Source: DASRHT01 sp035293765 (GTDB taxonomy: Bacteria; Chloroflexota; Ktedonobacteria; Ktedonobacterales; Ktedonobacteraceae). From it: DNA of 64,000 nucleotides. Below are positions 52,372 through 59,719 of the stretch, piece after piece. Location of the stretch: NCBI GenBank assembly GCA_035293765.1, contig DATGMF010000015.1:1-64000 (forward strand), given 5' to 3'. Positions within the stretch are counted from its first letter, which is position 1. The number at the start of each line of letters is the position of its first letter. The position numbers and the translations under genes were made by a program. The notes beneath the pieces were generated by a model that worked only from the letters and a program-made list of their open reading frames with translations, was not told the DNA's origin and searched no databases.

Positions 52372-53361
52372 TTAACGGTTGCGCTCAACGACGAAATCGA
52401 TCAGTTCATCCAGCACGTCTCGATCTGGCGAAGCTGGAAAGTAGTGCAGGGCGGCGCGCGCTTTTTGCGCGTGCAGATCAGCATCCTGAAATGCCTGTTT
52501 GACGCCGTAGCCGTGCGTCACCCAATCGACAATATCTTTGATCGCGGCCTCATCTCTTACCGTCTCGCTGAGCAGGGATTGTACCTGTTGATGATAGCCA
52601 TTTTGTGACTGGTCCTGTAAGGCATAGATGAGTGGGAGCGTGACCATGCCCTGACGTAAGTCGTTGCCTGCCGGTTTCCCAATCGTGGCCTGATCTTTCG
52701 TATAGTCAAGGATATCATCAATGATCTGGAATGCAATGCCAAGATGCATGCCGTAATCATGAAGGTGGGTAATAGCCTCGTCCGATGCCTGGCTCACAAT
52801 CGCGCCTCCCTTGCTGCACGCGGCAATGAGGCAGGCCGTCTTATGCTTAATTTTATCGTAGTAGGACTCGATGGAGAGATCGACGCGACCAGCCGTCATC
52901 ATCTCTATAATCGAGCCTTCGCAAACGATGGCTACCGTATCTGAAAAGAGGTGATCAATGCGATTATCGTTGATATCAGCGATCAGGCCAGCAGTTTTGG
53001 CAAAATAGTAATCGCCGAGCAAGATAGCGATTTTGTCGCCCCAGATGGCATTAACTGTGGGTTTACCGCGCCGGGTGCTGGCCTCATCCACAATATCGTC
53101 GTGGATCAGCGTTGCGAGATGAACCATCTCGAAAGCAACGCTCAGCGGGAGCAGTTTGTCGAAGCGGTAGGTACTCAGCTTTCCTGAAAGCAAGGTGATG
53201 GCTGTTCTCAAGCGTTTTCCCGGCGAGCCAAGCGCGTGCATTGAAGCGGAATTGAGGATATCAAGTCCAGACGCTGCTCGTTCTTGAAATGTCACATCAA
53301 CGAGGTCCAGGTCTGCCTGGATTCCAGCAAATAGGCGGCTCAACGTGGCCGTAGTATTCAT
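52372..53361 (-). CDS. Polyprenyl diphosphate synthase (trans, long-chain)
   Basis: A 329-aa trans-prenyltransferase. The first Asp-rich motif is in LIHDDIVDEASTRRGKPTVN and the second in QIIDDILDYTKD, with the early GSPGKRLRTAI Lys/Arg site. It condenses isopentenyl diphosphate to a long chain, most likely the menaquinone tail, given ubiE next to it. ATG 53361 is chosen because AAGGAG lies six bases ahead; the frame is open further upstream but without family text. Confidence 0.94.
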   Translation of the reverse strand: MNTTATLSRLFAGIQADLDLVDVTFQERAASGLDILNSASMHALGSPGKRLRTAITLLSGKLSTYRFDKLLPLSVAFEMVHLATLIHDDIVDEASTRRGKPTVNAIWGDKIAILLGDYYFAKTAGLIADINDNRIDHLFSDTVAIVCEGSIIEMMTAGRVDLSIESYYDKIKHKTACLIAACSKGGAIVSQASDEAITHLHDYGMHLGIAFQIIDDILDYTKDQATIGKPAGNDLRQGMVTLPLIYALQDQSQNGYHQQVQSLLSETVRDEAAIKDIVDWVTHGYGVKQAFQDADLHAQKARAALHYFPASPDRDVLDELIDFVVERNR

Positions 53362-53629
53362 AAAAACTCCTTGTGGAGGCCCATACGCCTTGAGGCTATG
53401 GGAGGAAACAAAGGTCGCCGCAGAGGCACCTTCTGGTTCAATCGCTATCCCTTTGCGGGGGGAGCACGAGCAATGCGGTCTCGTGTTCGCATTGTTTTCA
53501 GGCGCGTAACAGGTCATGATCCGGCTATCCAGGCTTGCGCGCGACTTTAGAGAGACGCATTGTCCCCCCTATAGATTATAGCGTGCTCTGTCCATGAACA
53601 TGCTACTATTGCTCAGGTTGTGATCTGAT

Positions 53630-54574
53630 CTATACATCGGCTGTTGCGTCTAACTCGACCAGATCTTCCTGGACGTAGCCTGCGGTAAAGTTGAGGTCGT
53701 CGAGGGCATCGAGGGCCGAACGATACTCAGCCCAGGTTAAGCGGCGATTTAATATAGGATCATTGACAGCTTTCCATGCGGGAAAGTATTGATCCATGAG
53801 GCTGATGGGAGTATCGGGACCGAGCTCTTGCGCTATCCAGGCAAGCACCTCACGAGTTCCCGAGATATCTTCTGGCATAACAAGATGACGGATCAGCAGG
53901 CCGCGCCGCGCGATCCCTTCTTCGTCCAGCTCCAGCGGACCGACCTGGCGATACATCTCTTTGAGCGCCAGTCGATTATGGTCAACGTAGCGTGGCATCT
54001 TCGAGGTGCGCAACGCGTGTTTGTTGTCGGCGTACTTGGCATCCGGCAAATAGATATCGACCACGCCATCCAGGAGTTGCAGCGTCTCCAGGTTCTCGTA
54101 GCCTGCACAATTGTAAACAAGGGGTAATGTCAGCCCTTTTTCACAGGCAATGACGAGCGCGGCCAGTATTTGCGGCACAAAATGCGTGGGTGTGACCAGG
54201 TCGAGATTATGACAGCGTTTCTTTTGCAGGTAAAGCATCATGTCGGCTAATCGCTCGGGTCCAACACGATGCCCCAGTCCGCCCTGGCTGAGCGAGAAAT
54301 TTTGACAGTAGGTGCAGCGAGCCTGGCAATAGCCAAAGAAGATCGTTCCCGCTCCACGCGTACCGCTAATGGGCGGCTCTTCGCGGCGATGTACATTCCA
54401 CGAGGCGACGATTGCCTCCGTCCCAGAATGGCAGACGCCCGTTTTCCCCGCGATACGGTTACAGCGGCAATTCTGGGGGCAGATGGTGCAACTGCGCAGG
54501 ATTTCCCACGCGTCAGCGGCGCGGGCTGCTAGCTCTCCGCTATGATAAAGGTTGAGGTAACTTGGATAAAGCAT
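53630..54574 (-). CDS. Radical SAM protein, PFL-activase-like
   Basis: A 314-aa radical SAM enzyme. The SAM cluster is CQARCTYC (residues ~83-90, CxxxCxxC). Four further Cys precede it (CTICPQNCRCNRIAGKTGVC), as in uncharacterised PflA-like proteins. YLPDAKYADN and HLVMPEDISGTREVLAWIA follow. Relatives install glycyl radicals or have unknown targets; no partner glycyl-radical enzyme is encoded nearby. ATG 54574 begins at MLYPSYLNLYHSGEL, the normal family start. Confidence 0.92.
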   Translation of the reverse strand: MLYPSYLNLYHSGELAARAADAWEILRSCTICPQNCRCNRIAGKTGVCHSGTEAIVASWNVHRREEPPISGTRGAGTIFFGYCQARCTYCQNFSLSQGGLGHRVGPERLADMMLYLQKKRCHNLDLVTPTHFVPQILAALVIACEKGLTLPLVYNCAGYENLETLQLLDGVVDIYLPDAKYADNKHALRTSKMPRYVDHNRLALKEMYRQVGPLELDEEGIARRGLLIRHLVMPEDISGTREVLAWIAQELGPDTPISLMDQYFPAWKAVNDPILNRRLTWAEYRSALDALDDLNFTAGYVQEDLVELDATADV

Positions 54575-54634
54575 CTATCTACTCCGAGCTGGTCAGTGTG
54601 CAATGCTCTTCAATTCCACCAGGGAATTGCCTGG

Positions 54635-54680
54635 AGAGATGCGTCCAACTCCAGATTGGACACATCTCTGCGTGTTTTTT
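54635..54680 (+). terminator. Hairpin with T run in the radical-SAM/Arg-rich gap
   Basis: AGAGATG and TCCAA (54635-54649) pair with TTGGA and CATCTCT (54656-54669), with one mismatch inside. A run of six T follows at 54675-54680. The T run suits rightward transcription, yet both neighbours run leftward. It may be a bidirectional or relic terminator after the Arg-rich gene. Confidence 0.45.
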
Positions 54681-54689
54681 CAGCAAACG

Positions 54690-55886
54690 TTAAGGCGTCG
54701 GCCATTTAAAGCCGCGCTGCGATGGTCTGGGGACCCTTGTTGTCGCGAGCGCGTCCTTCGAGGAAGGCGCGACTTTTCTTCTCCGAGCAGACGCGCCGCC
54801 AGCGCGTCTATCGGCTTTAGCGGAAGCTGGCTTGGCCTCCCGCCTGACTTTACGCCTGGGAGCTTCCTGTTCCGTCTCTATGCTGATGATATTCTCGGCC
54901 TCATCAGGGAGCTCTTGCTCCTCATCCACGTCTTCTGAGAACTGGGGGCGCTGGAGCAGCGCTTCGGTGTCTTCGTTAATGTTCGTCCAGAAGCGTGCCT
55001 CTTTACGCTGCTGCGGGCGCGATCCCTTGATGACGCGTCCATCCGGTAGCCGCGTCACATGGCGCTCCTCTTCCTTTGGCGCATACCGGTTGCGGCGTTC
55101 GGGATTGTCGCGGCCATTTTGCCCATGTGATCGCTTGTTGTCTCGCGACGAGGGATCGTAGGCGTCATTGTCGTCAAACCATTCGTAATCGCCCTCGAAT
55201 TGGCCCTGAAACGGCGGGCGCTCTCGCTCGTGAAATGTGCGCCTGGAAAACGTCTGAGGCCGACTTTGCCAGCGGGGATTTTGCGTATCCGGTCCGCGGC
55301 GTGGGCGATCATAGTCTCGTTTACGGAATGATCCGTCACGGCGCTCGGACCCAAAATCGCGTGCCGGTCTATCACGCCCATCGTTGTAGCGCCGGTTATC
55401 ATATCTCTGGCGAGAAGGCTGCGCGCTGTGCCCTCCTCGCGCTTGCGGGCCATTATGGAAGCCCGGGCGGCTGCCCTGTCTCTCAGAGTAGCCACGGCGC
55501 TCGCCATGTGGTTCTGCAAAGTTGCGTCGAGTGTCGCCGGAAGCCTGGGGACGAGCGCGCTGATAGCTCTTGTGCGGACGATCATAGCGTCTGGAGGCAT
55601 CCTGGTAATCTTCCTGGCGTCTGTTATAGGGTCCGTGGCCGCGGTCATGATGAGTGGAAGGGTGTTCTGACCGGCGGTTGTTGTGCGGCATTTGTCCATT
55701 GTTGTAGCGCGGGCGATAATCCGCGTGCCGCTGTTGCGCACCAGACTCCCAACCACGATCTACCGCTTCGCGGCTGAGGCGAGGCCGATTGGTGCGTGAA
55801 TATCGTTCTTCATCTCTGTTTGAGGATTTGTTGCGAAATGATGGACGCGAATCATCTCGCCGTTGCTCATTGTATTCTCTGGTCAT
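54690..55886 (-). CDS. Arg-rich disordered protein, 398 aa
   Basis: Not a recognised enzyme. The first ~260 residues are low-complexity and rich in Arg, Asp, Gly, Asn, Gln and Tyr, with many RR, RGG-like and RYD/RYN pieces; by eye roughly a fifth of residues are Arg. A less biased stretch follows (RHVTRLPDGRVIKGSRP, ARFWTNINEDTEALL), then an acidic part, then a basic Lys/Arg/Ala tail ending FKWPTP. AAAGGAA supports ATG 55886. The make-up is like RNA-binding, condensate-forming proteins. Long open frames on the opposite strand are a by-product of the codon bias. Confidence 0.75.
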   Translation of the reverse strand: MTREYNEQRRDDSRPSFRNKSSNRDEERYSRTNRPRLSREAVDRGWESGAQQRHADYRPRYNNGQMPHNNRRSEHPSTHHDRGHGPYNRRQEDYQDASRRYDRPHKSYQRARPQASGDTRRNFAEPHGERRGYSERQGSRPGFHNGPQARGGHSAQPSRQRYDNRRYNDGRDRPARDFGSERRDGSFRKRDYDRPRRGPDTQNPRWQSRPQTFSRRTFHERERPPFQGQFEGDYEWFDDNDAYDPSSRDNKRSHGQNGRDNPERRNRYAPKEEERHVTRLPDGRVIKGSRPQQRKEARFWTNINEDTEALLQRPQFSEDVDEEQELPDEAENIISIETEQEAPRRKVRREAKPASAKADRRAGGASARRRKVAPSSKDALATTRVPRPSQRGFKWPTP

Positions 55887-56083
55887 GTTTCCTTTCACGG
55901 TAAAACCGTTGTGGGGATATACTTCAAGTGGTGGTCAGATCGGCAGCCCTCTGCTTCCTCCCGCTGGTCGTTCCGCACCTACACTCGCTAAAAAAGCTCG
56001 ACGCGCTGCATTCTCAGATGCAAGTATACGGGCGCGTCTTCATGTAGTATACCACACAGTAATGGCAGTAGCGAAGTGATTCT

Positions 56084-57097
56084 CTACGGTGTTGGCGTCG
56101 GCGTAGGAGCGGGGATAGTGCCCTGGTTGAGGGGAACTCCGCGATAGGACCCCTGCGCGCTGCCGAACATCGCTACTGTTTTGTGTGCAAGCTCATCAGG
56201 CAATAATGGGCGCAATGTCACTTCATAGTATAATCCTTGCTCGGTAAAAATGCCTTCTGGCCGGTTGTTGAGTTGCGTCCTGAGCGTTTGCAACTGGGAG
56301 GCGGTCAGTAGTTGGGCATGGTCTGGTATAAGGTATTTAAGACAACCTGTTTCAGCGTTGGAACTGTTCTCGTCAGGCGGAACAATGCCGCATTCGAAGA
56401 TGGCCGCCTGCGAGAGCGTAAATTCGTATAACGGCCAGTAAAGAATAGTCTGGGTGAAATCGGGATGGAAAATCTGTCGCACCAGCAACGCGCTCGATGA
56501 GCTGTGGTAGGGATGGGTGGGTCCTTTCAGCGTTGCCGTGATGGTGGATAGCGCCTTGCCTAGCCGATGATACTCGTCCATATCGTCCGCGCTTTCCTGC
56601 TGATTGCCAAAGGGACCATAGACCAGTTCGAGCTGTTTATCGTTCAGCGAGAGCTCCAGGAAGGTCGCGTTCTGATCGGGTATATCTATGAATTGCTGGC
56701 GTTTCAGGTGAAGTAGCCCATCAGTATTTACCAGCGTATCCAGTAGTTGTTGCAATGCATCAGAACTGATTGTCCCCTGCTGGTCCTGGCCCAGAATGTA
56801 GGTGCCATCGCCGTAGATGCTGACCTGGGGGGCAAGTTCAAGCGAGCCGTATAAACCACCGCCATAAAATGTGCGTATCAGCACATCGTGCGCGCCGGTG
56901 CTATATGTGATGGGTTCGGAAGAACTGCTAGCCGAACTGGTAAACGTCGTCTTTTGCGGCTGCTGAGAGCCGGAGGCGCTGAAAAGGCTACAGCCGCCAA
57001 GCTGAGTTGCTAAGAGGCAACAGGCGAAAAAGGCAATATACGTTTGTCTTATGACATATTTTTTTAATAAGAGCCTTCCCTGACAGATGTACATCAT
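56084..57097 (-). CDS. Predicted lipoprotein, 337 aa
   Basis: No family recognised. A lipoprotein signal (YIAFFACCLLATQLGGCSLF, lipobox LGGC, residues ~20-38) is followed by a Ser/Thr-rich linker. Next comes an extracytoplasmic domain with IRTFYGGGLYGSLELAPQVSIYGDGTYI, and the C-terminus is a Pro/Thr repeat (PAPTPTPTP). AGAGGG precedes a double ATG at 57097 and 57094. It is transcribed alone. It faces the palindromic element that marks the edge of the conflict island. Confidence 0.75.
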   Translation of the reverse strand: MMYICQGRLLLKKYVIRQTYIAFFACCLLATQLGGCSLFSASGSQQPQKTTFTSSASSSSEPITYSTGAHDVLIRTFYGGGLYGSLELAPQVSIYGDGTYILGQDQQGTISSDALQQLLDTLVNTDGLLHLKRQQFIDIPDQNATFLELSLNDKQLELVYGPFGNQQESADDMDEYHRLGKALSTITATLKGPTHPYHSSSSALLVRQIFHPDFTQTILYWPLYEFTLSQAAIFECGIVPPDENSSNAETGCLKYLIPDHAQLLTASQLQTLRTQLNNRPEGIFTEQGLYYEVTLRPLLPDELAHKTVAMFGSAQGSYRGVPLNQGTIPAPTPTPTP

Positions 57098-57189
57098 TAT
57101 TCCCTCTGTATGGCATTTGGTTTTCAAGGCTTTCTATTAGTATAGCGCGCGATCTCTCCAAATTACAGATCCAGGAGCAGTTGCTCAGA

Positions 57190-57370
57190 GCTTTTGCGTT
57201 TTCCCGTTGTTCCCGTCACGCTCGTGGGGCTAAGCCCCGCTCGCAAGGGAAGAGGGGTGGTGGCGAGCCCGCTGCGCGGGCTCGCCACCACCCCTCTTCC
57301 CTTGCTCACAACCAGCTTGCTGGTTGTGAGCGTAGGAGACACGAGATGCAAGATGGGAAAACGCAAAAGC
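57190..57370. repeat. 180-bp nested palindromic element
   Basis: The outer arms GCTTTTGCGTTTTCCC (57190-57205) and its exact complement (57355-57370) are 16 nt each. Inside are a GGGGC/GCCCC hairpin (57227-57239), a perfect 30-bp stem with a 3-nt loop (57243-57272 with 57276-57305), and a perfect 11-bp stem TCACAACCAGC/GCTGGTTGTGA (57306-57329). No gene is present. It separates the lipoprotein gene from the conflict genes and could be a mobile palindromic element or an integration scar. Confidence 0.85.
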
Positions 57371-57403
57371 CCTGGCAGTTGCTATTGGCTACTATGGAAG
57401 AAC

Positions 57404-58480
57404 TTATAAATTGTACTGCTGCAATAATTGTTCCGATAGTTCCAGGGCATCTTGATAATCGCGGACGGCTCGTCGTAACTCTTGCGGCGTGCTAAAATGT
57501 AGCACTTCCTGCCACTCGTCAGGATAATCCTCTAATCCTTGAGCCTGGAGGGTGAGGTGAGTTTGCAATTTCTGCTCAATCTCCATTTGTGCTTCGGCAA
57601 GCACTGCGTCGATTTCACGTAAAAGAAAGCTACGATCTTTTTGCGCTAATCTGCGTATCTGTTTTAGAGCGATGCGCCAGTGCTGAAATGCCTCATCGCG
57701 CTCCTGCCCAGTACGGATGGTGGCATGCAGGATCTCTTCCTTGCATTCCAGGAGGAGCTCACCCCACGGTTCACAGCGGATAAGCTCCTGCTTGTGTCGT
57801 GGCGTTGTCAGTACCTCGATCACCACATAGGAATGGCGCGATAGCTCTCCTCTCCCCGGTTCGACTAATTGTCCATTAAGCATCTCCAGAGCCAGCGGAA
57901 ATCGCTCATTGGTGGCTCCGAGCACCGCATAGTAGCCAGCCTTCAAATCCGAGAGGTTCATATCCATTTCTAGCGGGAAAATTTCCGTTAGCTCGTCTTC
58001 CTGTAAAAAAGAGCTCAGGAGGTTACCGAGAATTTGTACCACGATCCGGGATGTTTTGGCCGCCACCGCTATATCTGGTCGCACCAGAGAGACTACTGGC
58101 TCGATGTTTAGCTGTTGCAGTTTCTCTACCAGCTTTTTAACCGGCGCTCCTCGCTTGACTGTGTAATTCATCGTAACTTTCACCGTGTCCTGTTCGCGAG
58201 CTGGCAGCCATCCTGTAAGATCGATATGCTTTCCCAGGTGAGCAGGTTCATTCGCTTTTAGCAAGGTAAATTTATGTAGATTTTGGGTCGGGTTCCCTGG
58301 AAAAAAAGAACTTTCGATAGACGAAGTAAAAAGAAGATAGCGGGCTTGCTGCCATCTGTTCGCGGGAAAGAACGCCTGGGTATCATGGATCTTGAGCAAA
58401 AAATAACAATCATCGCAGACGAGAGGATAGCGCGGGTCGGGTTGAGCAGGATAATAACAGCGGCTGACTCCAGTTGTCAT
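57404..58480 (-). CDS. Uncharacterised 358-aa protein linked to the EAD protease
   Basis: Not recognised. AAAGG supports ATG 58480, 15 nt after the protease stop, so the two genes form one transcript. The first ~65 residues have a Cys/His-containing start (YYPAQPDPRYPLVCDDCYF). The middle (~85-240) is mixed alpha/beta, with TVKVTMNYTVKRGAPVKKL, IVVQILGNLLSSFL, LKAGYYAVLGATNERFPLAL and HSYVVIEVLTTPRHKQEL. The last ~110 residues are charged helices, likely a coiled coil (RDEAFQHWRIALKQIRRLAQKDR to the end). No catalytic motif, signal or membrane helix is seen. Position suggests a partner or second effector of the conflict system. Confidence 0.7.
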   Translation of the reverse strand: MTTGVSRCYYPAQPDPRYPLVCDDCYFLLKIHDTQAFFPANRWQQARYLLFTSSIESSFFPGNPTQNLHKFTLLKANEPAHLGKHIDLTGWLPAREQDTVKVTMNYTVKRGAPVKKLVEKLQQLNIEPVVSLVRPDIAVAAKTSRIVVQILGNLLSSFLQEDELTEIFPLEMDMNLSDLKAGYYAVLGATNERFPLALEMLNGQLVEPGRGELSRHSYVVIEVLTTPRHKQELIRCEPWGELLLECKEEILHATIRTGQERDEAFQHWRIALKQIRRLAQKDRSFLLREIDAVLAEAQMEIEQKLQTHLTLQAQGLEDYPDEWQEVLHFSTPQELRRAVRDYQDALELSEQLLQQYNL

Positions 58481-58495
58481 CGTCCACACCTTTCT

Positions 58496-59587
58496 TTATT
58501 GTACATTCTTTGATTGAGCATTCATGATGGTCTCGTACAGATCTGGTCGCGTTTGCTGAACGTGGGACAGGATTGCTTTGAGCAACGTCGCCTCTCGCAG
58601 GCCCAGGTTAGTATCTTCGCCATTGTGCATAGCTACAGCCGACCAGTTGCGTACATTGATAACCGGAGCGCCAGACGTTCCCTCTTCGGCTGGAGCGGTA
58701 TGAAAAATACATTGCGGTTGCTGTGGTTTATAGCGATCAAACCTGCCAGAAGCGGTTTGCTGTGGCTGTCCCTTTGGATGTTGAATGACATAGAGCTCCG
58801 TTTGTGACGTCAGAGGTACATCCACATCTAACGATAAGAAGCCTCGCGATTTTAATGAATGATCCTGGCGGTCTTTTAGTCTAAGAATTGCATAATCAAG
58901 AGTCGGATCAGAGCATTCCAGCTCATCAATTTGATATTCTATCCCTTGCCCAGGCAGCTTATAGTCAAAGGCCAGAACACTATTTTTTACCTGTGCGCTC
59001 AAATCCGTGTCGTAGAGACGACCGCCCATCGTCCTTGCTTTGAGAACATGCCAGCAAGTCATTGCCAGGATGGGAGCTATCAACCAGCCAGTACCCCCCG
59101 GGAAACGCTGCGTGACTTGCCCCCCAATAATCTGCGGAACTGTAATCTCGCCAACCGCCTGTATGCATCTGGCTAAGTGTTCCCACTGTACGGAAAAAAC
59201 CATGTGCGCATTTCCTGAGTTTGCCTGCATCTTTCTGGACGTCTCATCATCAGGGCCTTCAGATGCAAGTAATTGCTTAAGTTCGTTCGCCAGATTATCC
59301 AGACGCTGATAACGATCTTTCATACCACTGGGAGTACGATCTCGCAGGATGGTCAGCAGCAAGAGCAACACACTTACACCGCCATTTGTCTGAGGATATA
59401 AGTCGGTAATCACCGCCATCACACGCCTGCTCACAGTATCTCTCTCTTTTAAATGGTGCCTCCAGGGAAACAGCCGCTCATCAAGAAACACCTCTTTAAG
59501 CTCATCTATTGAATTGAATTCTTCGCAATTTTCCAGTGCTTCTCGTAAACGACGCAGGAAATCTCCTGGCAGTCCTGACATTGTCAT
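58496..59587 (-). CDS. Trypsin-like protease with N-terminal effector-associated domain
   Basis: A 363-aa, two-part protein. Residues ~8-105 form a helical domain (FLRRLREALENC, DERLFPWR, VSVLLLLLTILRDR) that resembles the N-terminus of the VMAP protein encoded divergently. Residues ~145-345 are a trypsin-fold protease with His180 in AMTCWHVL, Asp231 in LDYAILRL and Ser305 in EGTSGAPVI, the GxSGxP pattern. There is no signal peptide, so it acts in the cytosol. GGGGAG precedes ATG 59587. In VMAP ternary systems such domains link effectors to the VMAP adaptor; a protease effector would cut cell proteins on activation. Role by family analogy. Confidence 0.88.
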   Translation of the reverse strand: MTMSGLPGDFLRRLREALENCEEFNSIDELKEVFLDERLFPWRHHLKERDTVSRRVMAVITDLYPQTNGGVSVLLLLLTILRDRTPSGMKDRYQRLDNLANELKQLLASEGPDDETSRKMQANSGNAHMVFSVQWEHLARCIQAVGEITVPQIIGGQVTQRFPGGTGWLIAPILAMTCWHVLKARTMGGRLYDTDLSAQVKNSVLAFDYKLPGQGIEYQIDELECSDPTLDYAILRLKDRQDHSLKSRGFLSLDVDVPLTSQTELYVIQHPKGQPQQTASGRFDRYKPQQPQCIFHTAPAEEGTSGAPVINVRNWSAVAMHNGEDTNLGLREATLLKAILSHVQQTRPDLYETIMNAQSKNVQ

Positions 59588-59656
59588 ATCAACTCCCCAT
59601 CATGTACTTAAATCAGGAAAAGAATATTTTTATTGATAAATAGAAGGTCTAAATTG

Positions 59657-59685
59657 TTGACGTTAGAACGTAGATATTATATCAT
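59657..59685 (+). promoter_or_regulatory. Promoter of the VMAP-MoxR-vWA operon
   Basis: TTGACG (59657-59662), an exact 17-nt spacer and TATCAT (59680-59685), five of six matches at each box. The start would fall near 59692, 28 nt before ATG 59720. It lies in the 132-nt gap between the divergent protease and VMAP genes, so the two arms could share control. Confidence 0.6.
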
Positions 59686-59719
59686 AGATTACAAGCATAA
59701 GGGTGAAGGAGAAGTGAGT

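Noticed and set aside
55055..55777. Frames of 233 codons on both strands inside the Arg-rich gene
   Set aside because: They arise from the codon bias of the Arg-rich low-complexity gene. The chosen frame has a ribosome site and an ordered conserved-looking patch.
57163..57409. Short open frames on both strands with similar translated text
   Set aside because: The similarity is caused by the palindrome at 57190-57370, which reads alike on both strands. It is not a protein-coding gene.
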